Of a stretch of DNA of 8,302 bases, positions 1 through 5,451 are shown in pieces (positions within the stretch are counted from its first letter, which is position 1; each line of letters opens with the position of its first letter). Source of the DNA: Parvibaculum sp. (lineage in GTDB: Bacteria; Pseudomonadota; Alphaproteobacteria; Parvibaculales; Parvibaculaceae); NCBI GenBank assembly GCA_020062605.1, contig JAGUWA010000108.1, forward strand, positions 1-8,302. The letters run 5' to 3'. The position numbers were made by a program, and so were the translations under genes. The notes beneath the pieces were generated by a model. It worked only from the letters and a program-made list of their open reading frames with translations, was not told the DNA's origin and ran no database searches.

Positions 1-358
1 CGGCCATCGCGGCGCGCAGCACCTTGCGGCCTTCGGCGGTGAGCGAGAGCTTGCGGCCGCGCCGGTCTTCCGGATCGACCTCGACGCGCACGAGACCGTT
101 TCGCTCCAGCGGCTTCAGATTTGCCGTGAGCGTGGAGCGGTCCATGGCGAGGAACTTCGCGACGGGGCCCATGGAAGCAGGGTCCGGCCTGTTCAGCACA
201 TTGAGCAGGGAGAATTGTCCGCTCGTTATCCCGTGCGGACGCAGCACGTCGTCGAAGCGGCGGGCCAGCGCGCGGGCCGCACGCTGCGCATGAAGGCAGA
301 GGCAGTGATCGCGGATATGCGCGGTCGCCTCGTAGAGTTCGTTGTTCCGGTTCGACAT
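1..358 (-). CDS. MarR-family transcriptional regulator, C-terminus cut off by window edge
   Basis: The reverse strand is open from ATG at 358 to the window edge and gives 119 residues starting MSNRNNELYEATAHIRDHC. Family features: an N-terminal dimerisation helix; a winged helix-turn-helix with the putative recognition helix at about residues 72-88 (DRSTLTANLKPLERNG); and a wing at 95-107 (DPEDRRGRKLSLT), the classic MarR D-x-R-D/R pattern. MarR proteins are about 140-160 aa, so roughly 25-40 residues, mostly the C-terminal dimerisation helix, are missing. Two cysteines, C19 and C21, lie in helix 1; C21 sits about where the peroxide-sensing Cys of OhrR lies, so redox sensing is possible but unproven. 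The Shine-Dalgarno is weak (GCGGAC about 12 bases upstream). The start is chosen because the promoter and operators lie just upstream. The ligand and targets are unknown. The family call is firm; the role is inferred. Confidence 0.9.
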   Translation of the reverse strand, partial: MSNRNNELYEATAHIRDHCLCLHAQRAARALARRFDDVLRPHGITSGQFSLLNVLNRPDPASMGPVAKFLAMDRSTLTANLKPLERNGLVRVEVDPEDRRGRKLSLTAEGRKVLRAAMA

Positions 359-383
359 GGCTTTGTCCGCGGTTCTTTTTTGA

Positions 384-393
384 TTGATATCAA
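384..393. promoter_or_regulatory. Operator-like palindrome, copy 2 (TTGATATCAA)
   Basis: The second perfect TTGATATCAA palindrome is centred 25 bp from copy 1 (388.5 against 413.5). It overlaps the predicted transcription start and early leader of the left-edge MarR gene. Two identical copies flanking the -10 suggest tight, possibly cooperative autorepression. No gene on the opposite strand starts next to it. Confidence 0.6.
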
Positions 394-402
394 ACTTGTA
401 AT

Positions 403-431
403 ATTTTATTGATATCAAATATTCAGTGCAA
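403..431 (-). promoter_or_regulatory. Probable sigma-70-like promoter of the left-edge MarR gene
   Basis: On the minus strand a TTGCAC -35-like hexamer (431-426) is separated by 17 bases from a TAAAAT -10-like hexamer (408-403, 5 of 6 matches to TATAAT). The predicted transcription start is near 396, about 38 bases before the ATG at 358. The region is strikingly AT-rich against the GC-rich background. The spacer coincides with one of the two operator-like palindromes. This is read by eye and is not experimentally supported. Confidence 0.5.
409..418. promoter_or_regulatory. Operator-like palindrome, copy 1 (TTGATATCAA)
   Basis: A perfect 10-bp palindrome, TTGATATCAA, inside a 12-base string ATTGATATCAAA that occurs identically at 383-394. 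It lies entirely within the 17-bp spacer of the predicted MarR promoter. MarR dimers typically bind short palindromes that overlap their own promoter, so repression here would block RNA polymerase. The assignment to this MarR protein is inferred from position. Confidence 0.6.
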
Positions 432-511
432 GGCCGAACCGCGTGCCCTCGCCGCGACATTCGGGCCTCGGGCAGGCGCGTCAGGCGAGCTATCCGGTGC
501 AGAGAAGATTG

Positions 512-543
512 AAAAAGGCCGGCCCTTGCGGGTCCGGCCTTTT
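512..543 (-). terminator. Intrinsic terminator after the dehydrogenase operon
   Basis: A 10-bp stem, AAAAGGCCGG (513-522) with CCGGCCTTTT (534-543), plus two inner C-G pairs, encloses a short loop. Reading the minus strand, the stem ends in a TTTTT run (516-512), so it should stop transcripts arriving from the acyl-CoA dehydrogenase gene that ends at 699. It would work in the other direction too, because the plus strand also ends in TTTT. It insulates the downstream MarR gene from read-through. Confidence 0.8.
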
Positions 544-571
544 CGTTCCGGTGGGTGCGGCTCCCCCGCCC

Positions 572-702
572 CAAACCGCTCTCCTTTGGCGGCATTTGCA
601 GACAAGCTGCAAAATGGGCGGTTTGACCCTCCCCACATCTTGGTGGCTTGTCCACCAAGGCAGACAAGCCGGGAGGGTAGGAAGAGAGTCCTTCTTCCCT
701 AC
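572..702. repeat. Cluster of nested inverted repeats after the dehydrogenase stop codon
   Basis: Three adjoining structures. (1) CAAACCGC (572-579) pairs with GCGGTTTG (618-625) and encloses an inner hairpin, TTTGCAG (595-601) with CTGCAAA (607-613). (2) Starting on the next base, ACCCTCCC (626-633) pairs with GGGAGGGT (671-678) and encloses CTTGGTGG (639-646) with CCACCAAG (652-659). (3) GTAGGAAGA (677-685) pairs, with one bulge, with TCTTCCCTAC (693-702), which contains the dehydrogenase stop codon at 699-701. The ten bases GCAGACAAGC occur at 598-607 and again at 660-669. This looks like a palindromic intergenic repeat that may also shape or protect the mRNA 3' end. No coding role is seen. 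Confidence 0.6.
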
Positions 703-1928
703 TTCCCCTTGGGGGCCTGGTTGAAGGGGAGGTCCTTGTCGACGCGGATTTCGCCCGGCAGGCCGAGGACGCGTTCGGCGACGATGTTGCGGAGGATTTC
801 GTCCGTGCCGCCGGCGATGCGGTATCCCGCCGCGCCGATCCACTGCTCCGTAAACGCACCGTCCGCCGGCGAGAGCTTGCGGTCGCGGATGACGCCGCCC
901 ATGTCCTGCAGGTCCATGCCGAAGGAGCCGAGATCCTGCATCTTCTTCGCCGCGACGATCTTGGAGATCGAGCTTTCGGGTCCGGGCGTCTCGCCGCGCG
1001 ACAGCGCGGTGAGCGTGCGGAAGCGGGTGAACTTCAGCCCCTGGGCCTGCACATACCAGTCGGCGATGCGCTCGCGGACGCCGCCGTGGCGGATGGCGGG
1101 CGCACCCGCGATATCGGTTTCGCGCGCGAGCTCGATCAAGTCGTCCGTGTCGGCATTGCCCTGGCTGCCGCCGACGGCGAGGCGCTCGTTCATCAGCGTG
1201 GTCAGCGCGACCTTCCAGCCGTCGCCCGGATTGCCGAGACGCTGGCTGTCCTTCACGCGGAGATTGGTGAAGAAGACCTCGTTGAATTCCGCGCCGCCCG
1301 ACATCTGCTTGATGGGGCGCACTTCGACGGCCGGGTCCTTCATGTCGATCCAGAACATGGTGAGGCCCTTGTGCTTGGGCACATTCGGATCCGTGCGCGT
1401 GAGCAGGATGCCGTAGTCGCAGAAATGGGCGCCCGACGTCCAGACCTTCTGGCCGTTGATGACCCATTCGTCGCCATCCTTCTCAGCCCTGGTGCGGAGC
1501 CCGGCGACGTCCGAGCCGCCGGCGGGTTCGGAAAAGAGCTGGCACCAGATCTCGTCGCCGCGCACGGCGGGCGCAACGAAGCGCTGCTTCGCCTCGTCCG
1601 AGCCCCAGGCCATGACGGTCGGGATGCACATGCCGAGCCCGATGGCGAAAATGCCGCCGGGGACGAGATAGTTCGATTCCTCCTGGCCGTAGATCACGTT
1701 CTGGATGGTGGTGCCGCCACCGCCGCCCCACTCCTTCGGCCAGGTGATGCAGGCGTAGCCGGCATCGGCCTTCTTCGCCTGCCAGGCCTTGGACTGGGCG
1801 ATCAGCTCGTTGAGATCGCGCGGCAGTTCCATGCCCTTGGCATCGGCCTTGCGGGTTGCGTTCTTGTCCAGCCACGCGCGCACCTGCTTGCGATATGCGG
1901 CTTCTTCCGGTGTGTCGTTGAAATCCAT
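699..1928 (-). CDS. Acyl-CoA dehydrogenase, probable catalytic subunit of a heteromeric enzyme
   Basis: 409 aa, within the usual range for this family. It is an FAD enzyme that introduces a trans-2 double bond into an acyl-CoA and passes electrons to ETF. The N-terminal helical domain spans about residues 1-125. The middle beta domain contains the FAD/substrate motif LFSEPAGGSD (131-140) and VWTSG (162-166). The C-terminal domain carries GGTDEILRN (373-381). Glu248, in LMNERLAVGG, aligns with the catalytic Glu of isovaleryl- and long-chain enzymes; the medium-chain position (before GT) is Gly373. The inter-subunit FAD motif (R-x3-G...Q) and the QxxGGxGY motif are degenerate (LQDMGGVIRD, 340-349) but present in the upstream neighbour. 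That pattern fits two-subunit dehydrogenases such as the mycobacterial ChsE4-ChsE5 steroid side-chain enzymes. The start ATG at 1928 has a good ribosome site, GGGAGAA. The substrate is not deducible. Confidence 0.92.
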   Translation of the reverse strand: MDFNDTPEEAAYRKQVRAWLDKNATRKADAKGMELPRDLNELIAQSKAWQAKKADAGYACITWPKEWGGGGGTTIQNVIYGQEESNYLVPGGIFAIGLGMCIPTVMAWGSDEAKQRFVAPAVRGDEIWCQLFSEPAGGSDVAGLRTRAEKDGDEWVINGQKVWTSGAHFCDYGILLTRTDPNVPKHKGLTMFWIDMKDPAVEVRPIKQMSGGAEFNEVFFTNLRVKDSQRLGNPGDGWKVALTTLMNERLAVGGSQGNADTDDLIELARETDIAGAPAIRHGGVRERIADWYVQAQGLKFTRFRTLTALSRGETPGPESSISKIVAAKKMQDLGSFGMDLQDMGGVIRDRKLSPADGAFTEQWIGAAGYRIAGGTDEILRNIVAERVLGLPGEIRVDKDLPFNQAPKGK

Positions 1929-1971
1929 TTTGGTTCTCCCGAAATTCGTTTTCTGTCCCTGCTCCCTCGAC

Positions 1972-2070
1972 CGTCATTGCGAGCGAAGCGAAGCAATCCA
2001 GAGCGACACGGTTCAGTGTCTGCGGCCCCTGGATTGCCGCGTCGCGGCTTCGCCGCTCCTCGCAATGACG
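1972..2070. repeat. Palindromic intergenic repeat between the two dehydrogenase genes
   Basis: The left arm (1972-2001) begins CGTCATTGCGAG and ends AATCCAG. The right arm (2029-2070) begins CTGGATTGC and ends CTCGCAATGACG. The outer 12 bases of the two arms are exact reverse complements, as are ATTGC/GCAAT and CTGGATTGC/GCAATCCAG. The centre adds a small GACAC (2005-2009) / GTGTC (2016-2020) hairpin. It carries no gene. The layout is typical of dispersed palindromic repeats in alphaproteobacterial genomes. It fills most of the 178-bp gap between the genes, so the transcript would carry a strong stem between the two cistrons. Confidence 0.8.
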
Positions 2071-2106
2071 ATGAAGGAATGAAGGGCCTTCATTTCAAAT
2101 CCGTCC

Positions 2107-3234
2107 TTATGCCGCGTTCTTCGCTTCGAGGCGCGAGACGAGTTTTTCCTTCCACTGGATCGGCGCGCCGATCGTGAGGGCAAGGAGTTTCGCGCGGCGA
2201 TAATGGAACTGGCAGTCGGATTCCCATGTGTAGCCGATGCCGCCATGCGTCTGGATGTTCTCCTGCGCGGCGAAGACATAGGCGTCGGAACCCGCGATGC
2301 GCGAGGCCGAAGCTGCCTCGGTGAGTTCGGCGCCGTCGTCGTTCAGCATCATGGCGCCGAAATAGGCGTTCGACTTCGCCAGTTCCTTCTTCACATACAT
2401 GTCGGCGAGCTTGTGCTTGATCGCCTGATAGGAACCGATCTGGCGGCCGAAGGCGTAACGCTCGAGCGCATAGTTGCGCGCCATTTCGAGCGCGGCCTCG
2501 GTGCCGCCGACCTGTTCGAAGGCGAAGAGGACGGCCGCGCCGTCCAACACACGCGACAGTTGCGGCCAGCCCGCGCCCTGCTTGTCACCCAGGATTTCGG
2601 CGGGCGCATCCTTGAAGGTGAGCGTGACGTGTTCGCGCGAGGGGTCGATGGTGCGGACGGGCTCGGCGGAGACGCCGCCGGCCGTGAGATCGACAATGGC
2701 GAGCGAGATCGCCTGCTCGCCGGAACCGCCGGTGTTGACCGCGACGATGACGACATCGGCCGCGCCGCCATCGGTGACGGGCTGCTTCACGCCGTTGACC
2801 TTGCCGCCCGCGAATTTCGTTTCGATGTTGCGCGGATGGGCGGTGTGCGTGCCTTCGGAGACGGCGAGCGCGCCGACGATTTCGCCACTGGCGAGTTTGG
2901 GCAGCCAGGTCTCCTTCTGCTTCTGCGTACCGAAGAGCTTGATCGCCTCGGCGGCAAGATAGATCGAGGAGGAGAAGGGAACGGGCGCGGCGGCGCGGCC
3001 GAGCTCCTCGGCGATCACGCAGAGCTCAAGCGCGCCGAGGCCGAGGCCGCCGAACTCTTCGGGGATCGCCGTGCCGGTGAGGCCCATCTCGACAAGGCCC
3101 TTCCAGACTTCCTTCGCATAGGGTTCGTCGCCGTCGAGGACGCGGCGCGTGACGCTCATCGGGCATTTGTCGGCAAGGAACTTGCGGACCTGCTCCTTCA
3201 GCATCTTCTGGTCGTCGGAAAAATCGAAATTCAT
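2107..3234 (-). CDS. Acyl-CoA dehydrogenase-like protein, probable non-catalytic FAD-binding partner subunit
   Basis: 375 aa. The start ATG at 3234 (MNFDFSDDQKMLKEQVRKFL) is preceded by a good GGGAGA ribosome site; an in-frame ATG at 3327 would add an unfamily-like 31-residue extension and is rejected. The fold is that of acyl-CoA dehydrogenases: an N-terminal helical domain (about 1-120), a middle domain with a degenerate substrate motif (VSEGTHTAHP, 125-134, instead of xxSEPxxGSD), and a C-terminal domain with the FAD motifs RYAFGRQIGSYQ (259-270) and QTHGGIGYTWE (328-338). Both possible catalytic positions lack Glu: an Ala in LDGAAV (230-235), and Ile356 in LTIGAP where a YEGT-type motif would be. 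It therefore probably cannot act alone, and supplies half of an FAD site to the 409-aa protein encoded downstream. It resembles beta subunits such as FadE27/FadE28-type proteins. The specific reaction is unknown. Confidence 0.88.
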   Translation of the reverse strand: MNFDFSDDQKMLKEQVRKFLADKCPMSVTRRVLDGDEPYAKEVWKGLVEMGLTGTAIPEEFGGLGLGALELCVIAEELGRAAAPVPFSSSIYLAAEAIKLFGTQKQKETWLPKLASGEIVGALAVSEGTHTAHPRNIETKFAGGKVNGVKQPVTDGGAADVVIVAVNTGGSGEQAISLAIVDLTAGGVSAEPVRTIDPSREHVTLTFKDAPAEILGDKQGAGWPQLSRVLDGAAVLFAFEQVGGTEAALEMARNYALERYAFGRQIGSYQAIKHKLADMYVKKELAKSNAYFGAMMLNDDGAELTEAASASRIAGSDAYVFAAQENIQTHGGIGYTWESDCQFHYRRAKLLALTIGAPIQWKEKLVSRLEAKNAA

Positions 3235-3433
3235 GATGTCTCCCTTTTCGCGCTCCGAGAGGCGCATTTTTTCCGGGGGCCCGCGCGAAGGCGGGCTGCC
3301 GCAGCGTTGTTTGGCGCGCATTCTCACCGCATTGGCCGCACATGAAAAGCCCCCTGCATCTGACGCCGCGTCCGCCTAGGCATGTGTGCGGGGCGCGACC
3401 GCGAATCCGGGGGAGGCCGACCGGAAAACCAAA
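3235..3433 (-). other. Leader and probable promoter region of the dehydrogenase operon
   Basis: About 200 bases without a credible gene. Next to the start is the ribosome site GGGAGA. Further upstream lies a GC hairpin, GCCCGC (3279-3284) with GCGGGC (3291-3296), which has no T-run after it and so is not a terminator. No convincing -35/-10 pair and no TTGATATCAA operator can be seen. Transcription may therefore start at a weak or activator-dependent promoter here, or come by read-through from the MarR gene upstream, which is on the same strand. Confidence 0.35.
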
Positions 3434-3437
3434 CATT

Positions 3438-3586
3438 GTCATGCCCGGGCCTGACCCGGGCATCCAGAGCGAGGGATCGAACCGCTCCCGCAGATTCAGG
3501 AGTTTTGCGAAGAGTGACGCCGCTCACGCGGCTGCTGGATTGCCGGGTTCCCGGCTTTCGCCGGGACAGGCAAGTCCGGCAATGAC
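3438..3586. repeat. Composite palindromic intergenic repeat (GTCATGCCCGGG type)
   Basis: The left part starts GTCATGCCCGGG and holds a 9-bp stem, ATGCCCGGG (3441-3449) with CCCGGGCAT (3455-3463), followed by CCAG. The right part starts CTGGATTGCCGGG at 3535. It holds TTGCCGG (3540-3546) pairing with CCGGCAA (3576-3582), and an inner CCCGGC (3550-3555) / GCCGGG (3560-3565) hairpin with a GAAA loop on the minus strand, and ends CAATGAC. It occupies the gap between the MarR gene at 3626-4081 and the dehydrogenase operon, and I see no coding potential. The ends GTCAT...ATCCAG / CTGGAT...ATGAC are shared with the repeat at 1972-2070, while the interiors differ. Confidence 0.75.
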
Positions 3587-3625
3587 GTTGATTTTTTGCT
3601 TTTGCCGTTTCCGGCGAGGTGACTT

Positions 3626-4081
3626 TTAGTCTTCCCCCTCGCCCGCCTCGCCAGCTTCGAGGTTCGCCTTGATGCGGCGGAACATGGAGACGAGGGTTTC
3701 GTATTCTTGCGCGGTGAAGCCGTCGAGGGCGATGTCGAACATGCCGAAGGCGACTTCCCATAGCCGGTCCTGCATTTCGTCGAGTTTCACCGTGAGATAG
3801 ACGCGGCGGACGCGGCGGTCCGCCGGATCGGGACGGCGGGTGAGGAGGCCCTGCTCTTCCATCCGGTCGATGACGCGGCCAAGCGGCGCCTTCTCCATCA
3901 TGACGAGATCGGCGATCTCGGTCTGGGTGAGGCCGTCGCGCTGGCGAAGCGCCGCGAAGACACGCGACTGGGGCACCGTCATGCCGGTGCCGGAGGCGCG
4001 CAGATGCCTGTCCCAGGAGCGCTGGAACAGCCGGAACACATCGCGCTGCAGCCAGCCGAACTCTTCGTCGGGCGCTGCCAT
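3626..4081 (-). CDS. MarR-family regulator divergent from the efflux operon
   Basis: 151 aa, full length for a MarR protein, starting MAAPDEEFGWLQRDVFRLFQ. The DNA-binding domain is clear: helix LTQTEIADLV (51-60), recognition helix around MMEKAPLGRVIDRMEEQG (61-78), and wing DPADRRVRRVYLT (85-97). The C-terminal part returns to the dimer interface and ends in an acidic tail (EAGEAGEGED). The reading frame stays open far upstream, but only antisense to the adaptor gene. The ATG at 4081 is chosen because AGGA-type ribosome sites precede it and MarR homology begins there. It is transcribed away from the adaptor/RND genes across a 126-bp shared promoter region, so it is most likely a ligand-released repressor of the pump and of itself. 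The inducer is unknown. It could also read into the dehydrogenase operon, since no T-tailed terminator is seen after it. Confidence 0.92.
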   Translation of the reverse strand: MAAPDEEFGWLQRDVFRLFQRSWDRHLRASGTGMTVPQSRVFAALRQRDGLTQTEIADLVMMEKAPLGRVIDRMEEQGLLTRRPDPADRRVRRVYLTVKLDEMQDRLWEVAFGMFDIALDGFTAQEYETLVSMFRRIKANLEAGEAGEGED

Positions 4082-4133
4082 TCCTGTTTTCCTGCCGGCC
4101 AAGGGGCTCGTCCCTCCAACTCCGCCCTTCCAT

Positions 4134-4178
4134 ATCGTAACCTTGGATACTATAACCTCACCTAGTAGCTGCCGCCAA
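4134..4178. promoter_or_regulatory. Divergent promoter/operator region between MarR gene and efflux operon
   Basis: Minus strand, toward the MarR gene: TTGGCG (4178-4173), an 18-base spacer, then TATAGT (4154-4149). Plus strand, toward the adaptor: TATAAC (4151-4156), with only a poor -35. The two -10 boxes overlap. An imperfect palindrome, GTAACCTTGGATAC (4137-4150), and a second TAACCT half at 4153-4158 give alternating TAACC/GGATA half-sites about 15 bp apart. One bound MarR dimer here could shut off both promoters. All boxes were assigned by eye. Confidence 0.4.
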
Positions 4179-4207
4179 TGCGGCAGGCGAGTTGACGGAC
4201 CCAGCCC

Positions 4208-5395
4208 ATGTATTTCCGGACCATGCCTTTCCCCACCCGCGCGGCGAGCCTCCTCATGGCAGCGCTGGCGACGATGACGCTCGTGGGATGCGGCGAGGAC
4301 GAGCAGGTGGCGGAGGAAGGACAGGCGGCGGAAACGGTCGCCGTCTTCGAGCGGCCGGTGACGCGCGAGGAACTGATAGAGCCGGTGACTGGCACGGGCA
4401 CCATTGCAGCGCACAAGACCACGCAGCTCGGCCCCCGCGTCGACGGCATCATCGAGGAAATCATGGTGCGGGTCGGCGACCGGGTGAAGAAGGACCAGCC
4501 GCTCTTCCGCACACGCGACACGGAATGGAAGCTCCGCGTGGCGGAACTGGAGAACCAGGTGCAGCTCGCGACGGCGGAATCCGCCAACATGCAGAAGGCC
4601 TTTGCCCGCGCGAACGAGTTGCACGCAAAGGGCTTCGTGTCGAACGGCAAACTCGACGATGCGCGCGCCGCCCGCGACACGGCGAAGGCGAAGCTCGGCA
4701 TCGCCAGGGCGCAGCTCGCCGCCGCTCAGCAGGCGCTCACCGACTGCGTCGTCACCGCGCCTTTCGACGGCGTCATCACCAGGCGCGACGTGGACGAAGG
4801 CAAGTTCATGGCGACGCGCATGGGCGGCATGGGCGGCGATACAGGCGGCGTGCTGCAGATCATGAAAATCGACATCGTGGCCGCGATCGTGAACGTGCCG
4901 GAAATCCATCTCTCCAAATTCGAATTGGGTACGAAGGGCAAGATCTTCCTCGACGGCATCGGCAAGAGCTACGACTCCTACGTCATCATCATCAATGACC
5001 GGATCGATCCCGTGACGCGCGCCGTGGAAGTCCGGCTGCCGATCGCGAACGAGGATTACGCGGTGAAGCCCGGCCTCTTCGCGCGAGCGGATATCTATCC
5101 CGACCCGCGCGTGGTGCTGGCGCTCGAACGCTCGACGCTGATGGGCACGGAAGCGGCGCGCTATGTCTATGTGAACGACAATGGGCGCGCCAAACGCGCC
5201 GACGTGACGGTGCGCCAGATCGACGCGACGCGCGTGGAGGTGCTTTCCGGGCTCAAGGAAGGCGACAAGGCGCTTGCGGGACCGAACGCTGTGCTTCTTG
5301 TCGAGGGGACGCCGGTGCGGATCGAGGCGGACCCGTCCGCTCCGCAGACAATTGCCAAGGGAATGCCCGCGAACGCCGCGACAAGCGCGCAGTAG
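4208..5395 (+). CDS. RND efflux periplasmic adaptor (membrane fusion) lipoprotein
   Basis: 395 aa. The N-terminal signal peptide ends in a lipobox, LVGC, with Cys28 as the likely lipidated residue, so the mature protein is membrane-anchored in the periplasm. Domains in order: first half of the lipoyl domain, with VDGIIEEIMVRVGDRVKKDQ at 78-97; an alpha-helical hairpin at about 106-178, rich in Ala, Glu and Gln; the second lipoyl half, VTAPFDGVITRRDVDEGK (182-199); then beta-barrel and membrane-proximal domains (about 220-375). This order is diagnostic of AcrA/MexA-type adaptors that link an RND pump to an outer-membrane channel. A Met/Gly-rich insertion (about 200-214, ATRMGGMGGDTGG) is unusual. 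An alternative start at 4223 (MPFPTRAAS) would give an equally good signal peptide; neither has a strong ribosome site. The pump gene follows after 56 bp, so the two are an operon. No outer-membrane channel gene is in the window. Confidence 0.93.
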   Translation: MYFRTMPFPTRAASLLMAALATMTLVGCGEDEQVAEEGQAAETVAVFERPVTREELIEPVTGTGTIAAHKTTQLGPRVDGIIEEIMVRVGDRVKKDQPLFRTRDTEWKLRVAELENQVQLATAESANMQKAFARANELHAKGFVSNGKLDDARAARDTAKAKLGIARAQLAAAQQALTDCVVTAPFDGVITRRDVDEGKFMATRMGGMGGDTGGVLQIMKIDIVAAIVNVPEIHLSKFELGTKGKIFLDGIGKSYDSYVIIINDRIDPVTRAVEVRLPIANEDYAVKPGLFARADIYPDPRVVLALERSTLMGTEAARYVYVNDNGRAKRADVTVRQIDATRVEVLSGLKEGDKALAGPNAVLLVEGTPVRIEADPSAPQTIAKGMPANAATSAQ

Positions 5396-5451
5396 AGCCG
5401 GCACCGGAAGGGTTTCGCGCTTCCCGGAAGTGCTGAGGGAGATAAAGTCCG

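Noticed and set aside
409..1416. 335-codon plus-strand frame, with similar long plus-strand frames at 1086-2177 and 2203-3345
   Set aside because: They are antisense to the two dehydrogenases, which show continuous family motifs; the products have skewed composition and no recognisable domain. The one at 409 also starts inside the MarR promoter.
3279..3296. GCCCGC/GCGGGC hairpin as a terminator or attenuator before the dehydrogenase gene
   Set aside because: No T-run follows on the minus strand and no alternative pairing partner or leader peptide is visible.
3232..3327. Upstream ATG at 3327 giving a 406-aa dehydrogenase
   Set aside because: The extra 31 residues do not resemble the family, and the ATG at 3234 has a well-spaced GGGAGA site and a standard family N-terminus.
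3626..5404. 592-codon frame that would fuse an N-terminal extension to the MarR protein
   Set aside because: Only the last 151 codons match MarR. The extension is antisense to the adaptor gene and crosses the shared promoter region; a ribosome site precedes the ATG at 4081.
5404..5430. CCGGAAG direct repeat and small GGAAG/CTTCC hairpin between adaptor and pump genes
   Set aside because: The stem is only 5 bp with a 9-base loop in GC-rich DNA; this is likely chance and too weak to call a terminator or regulatory element.
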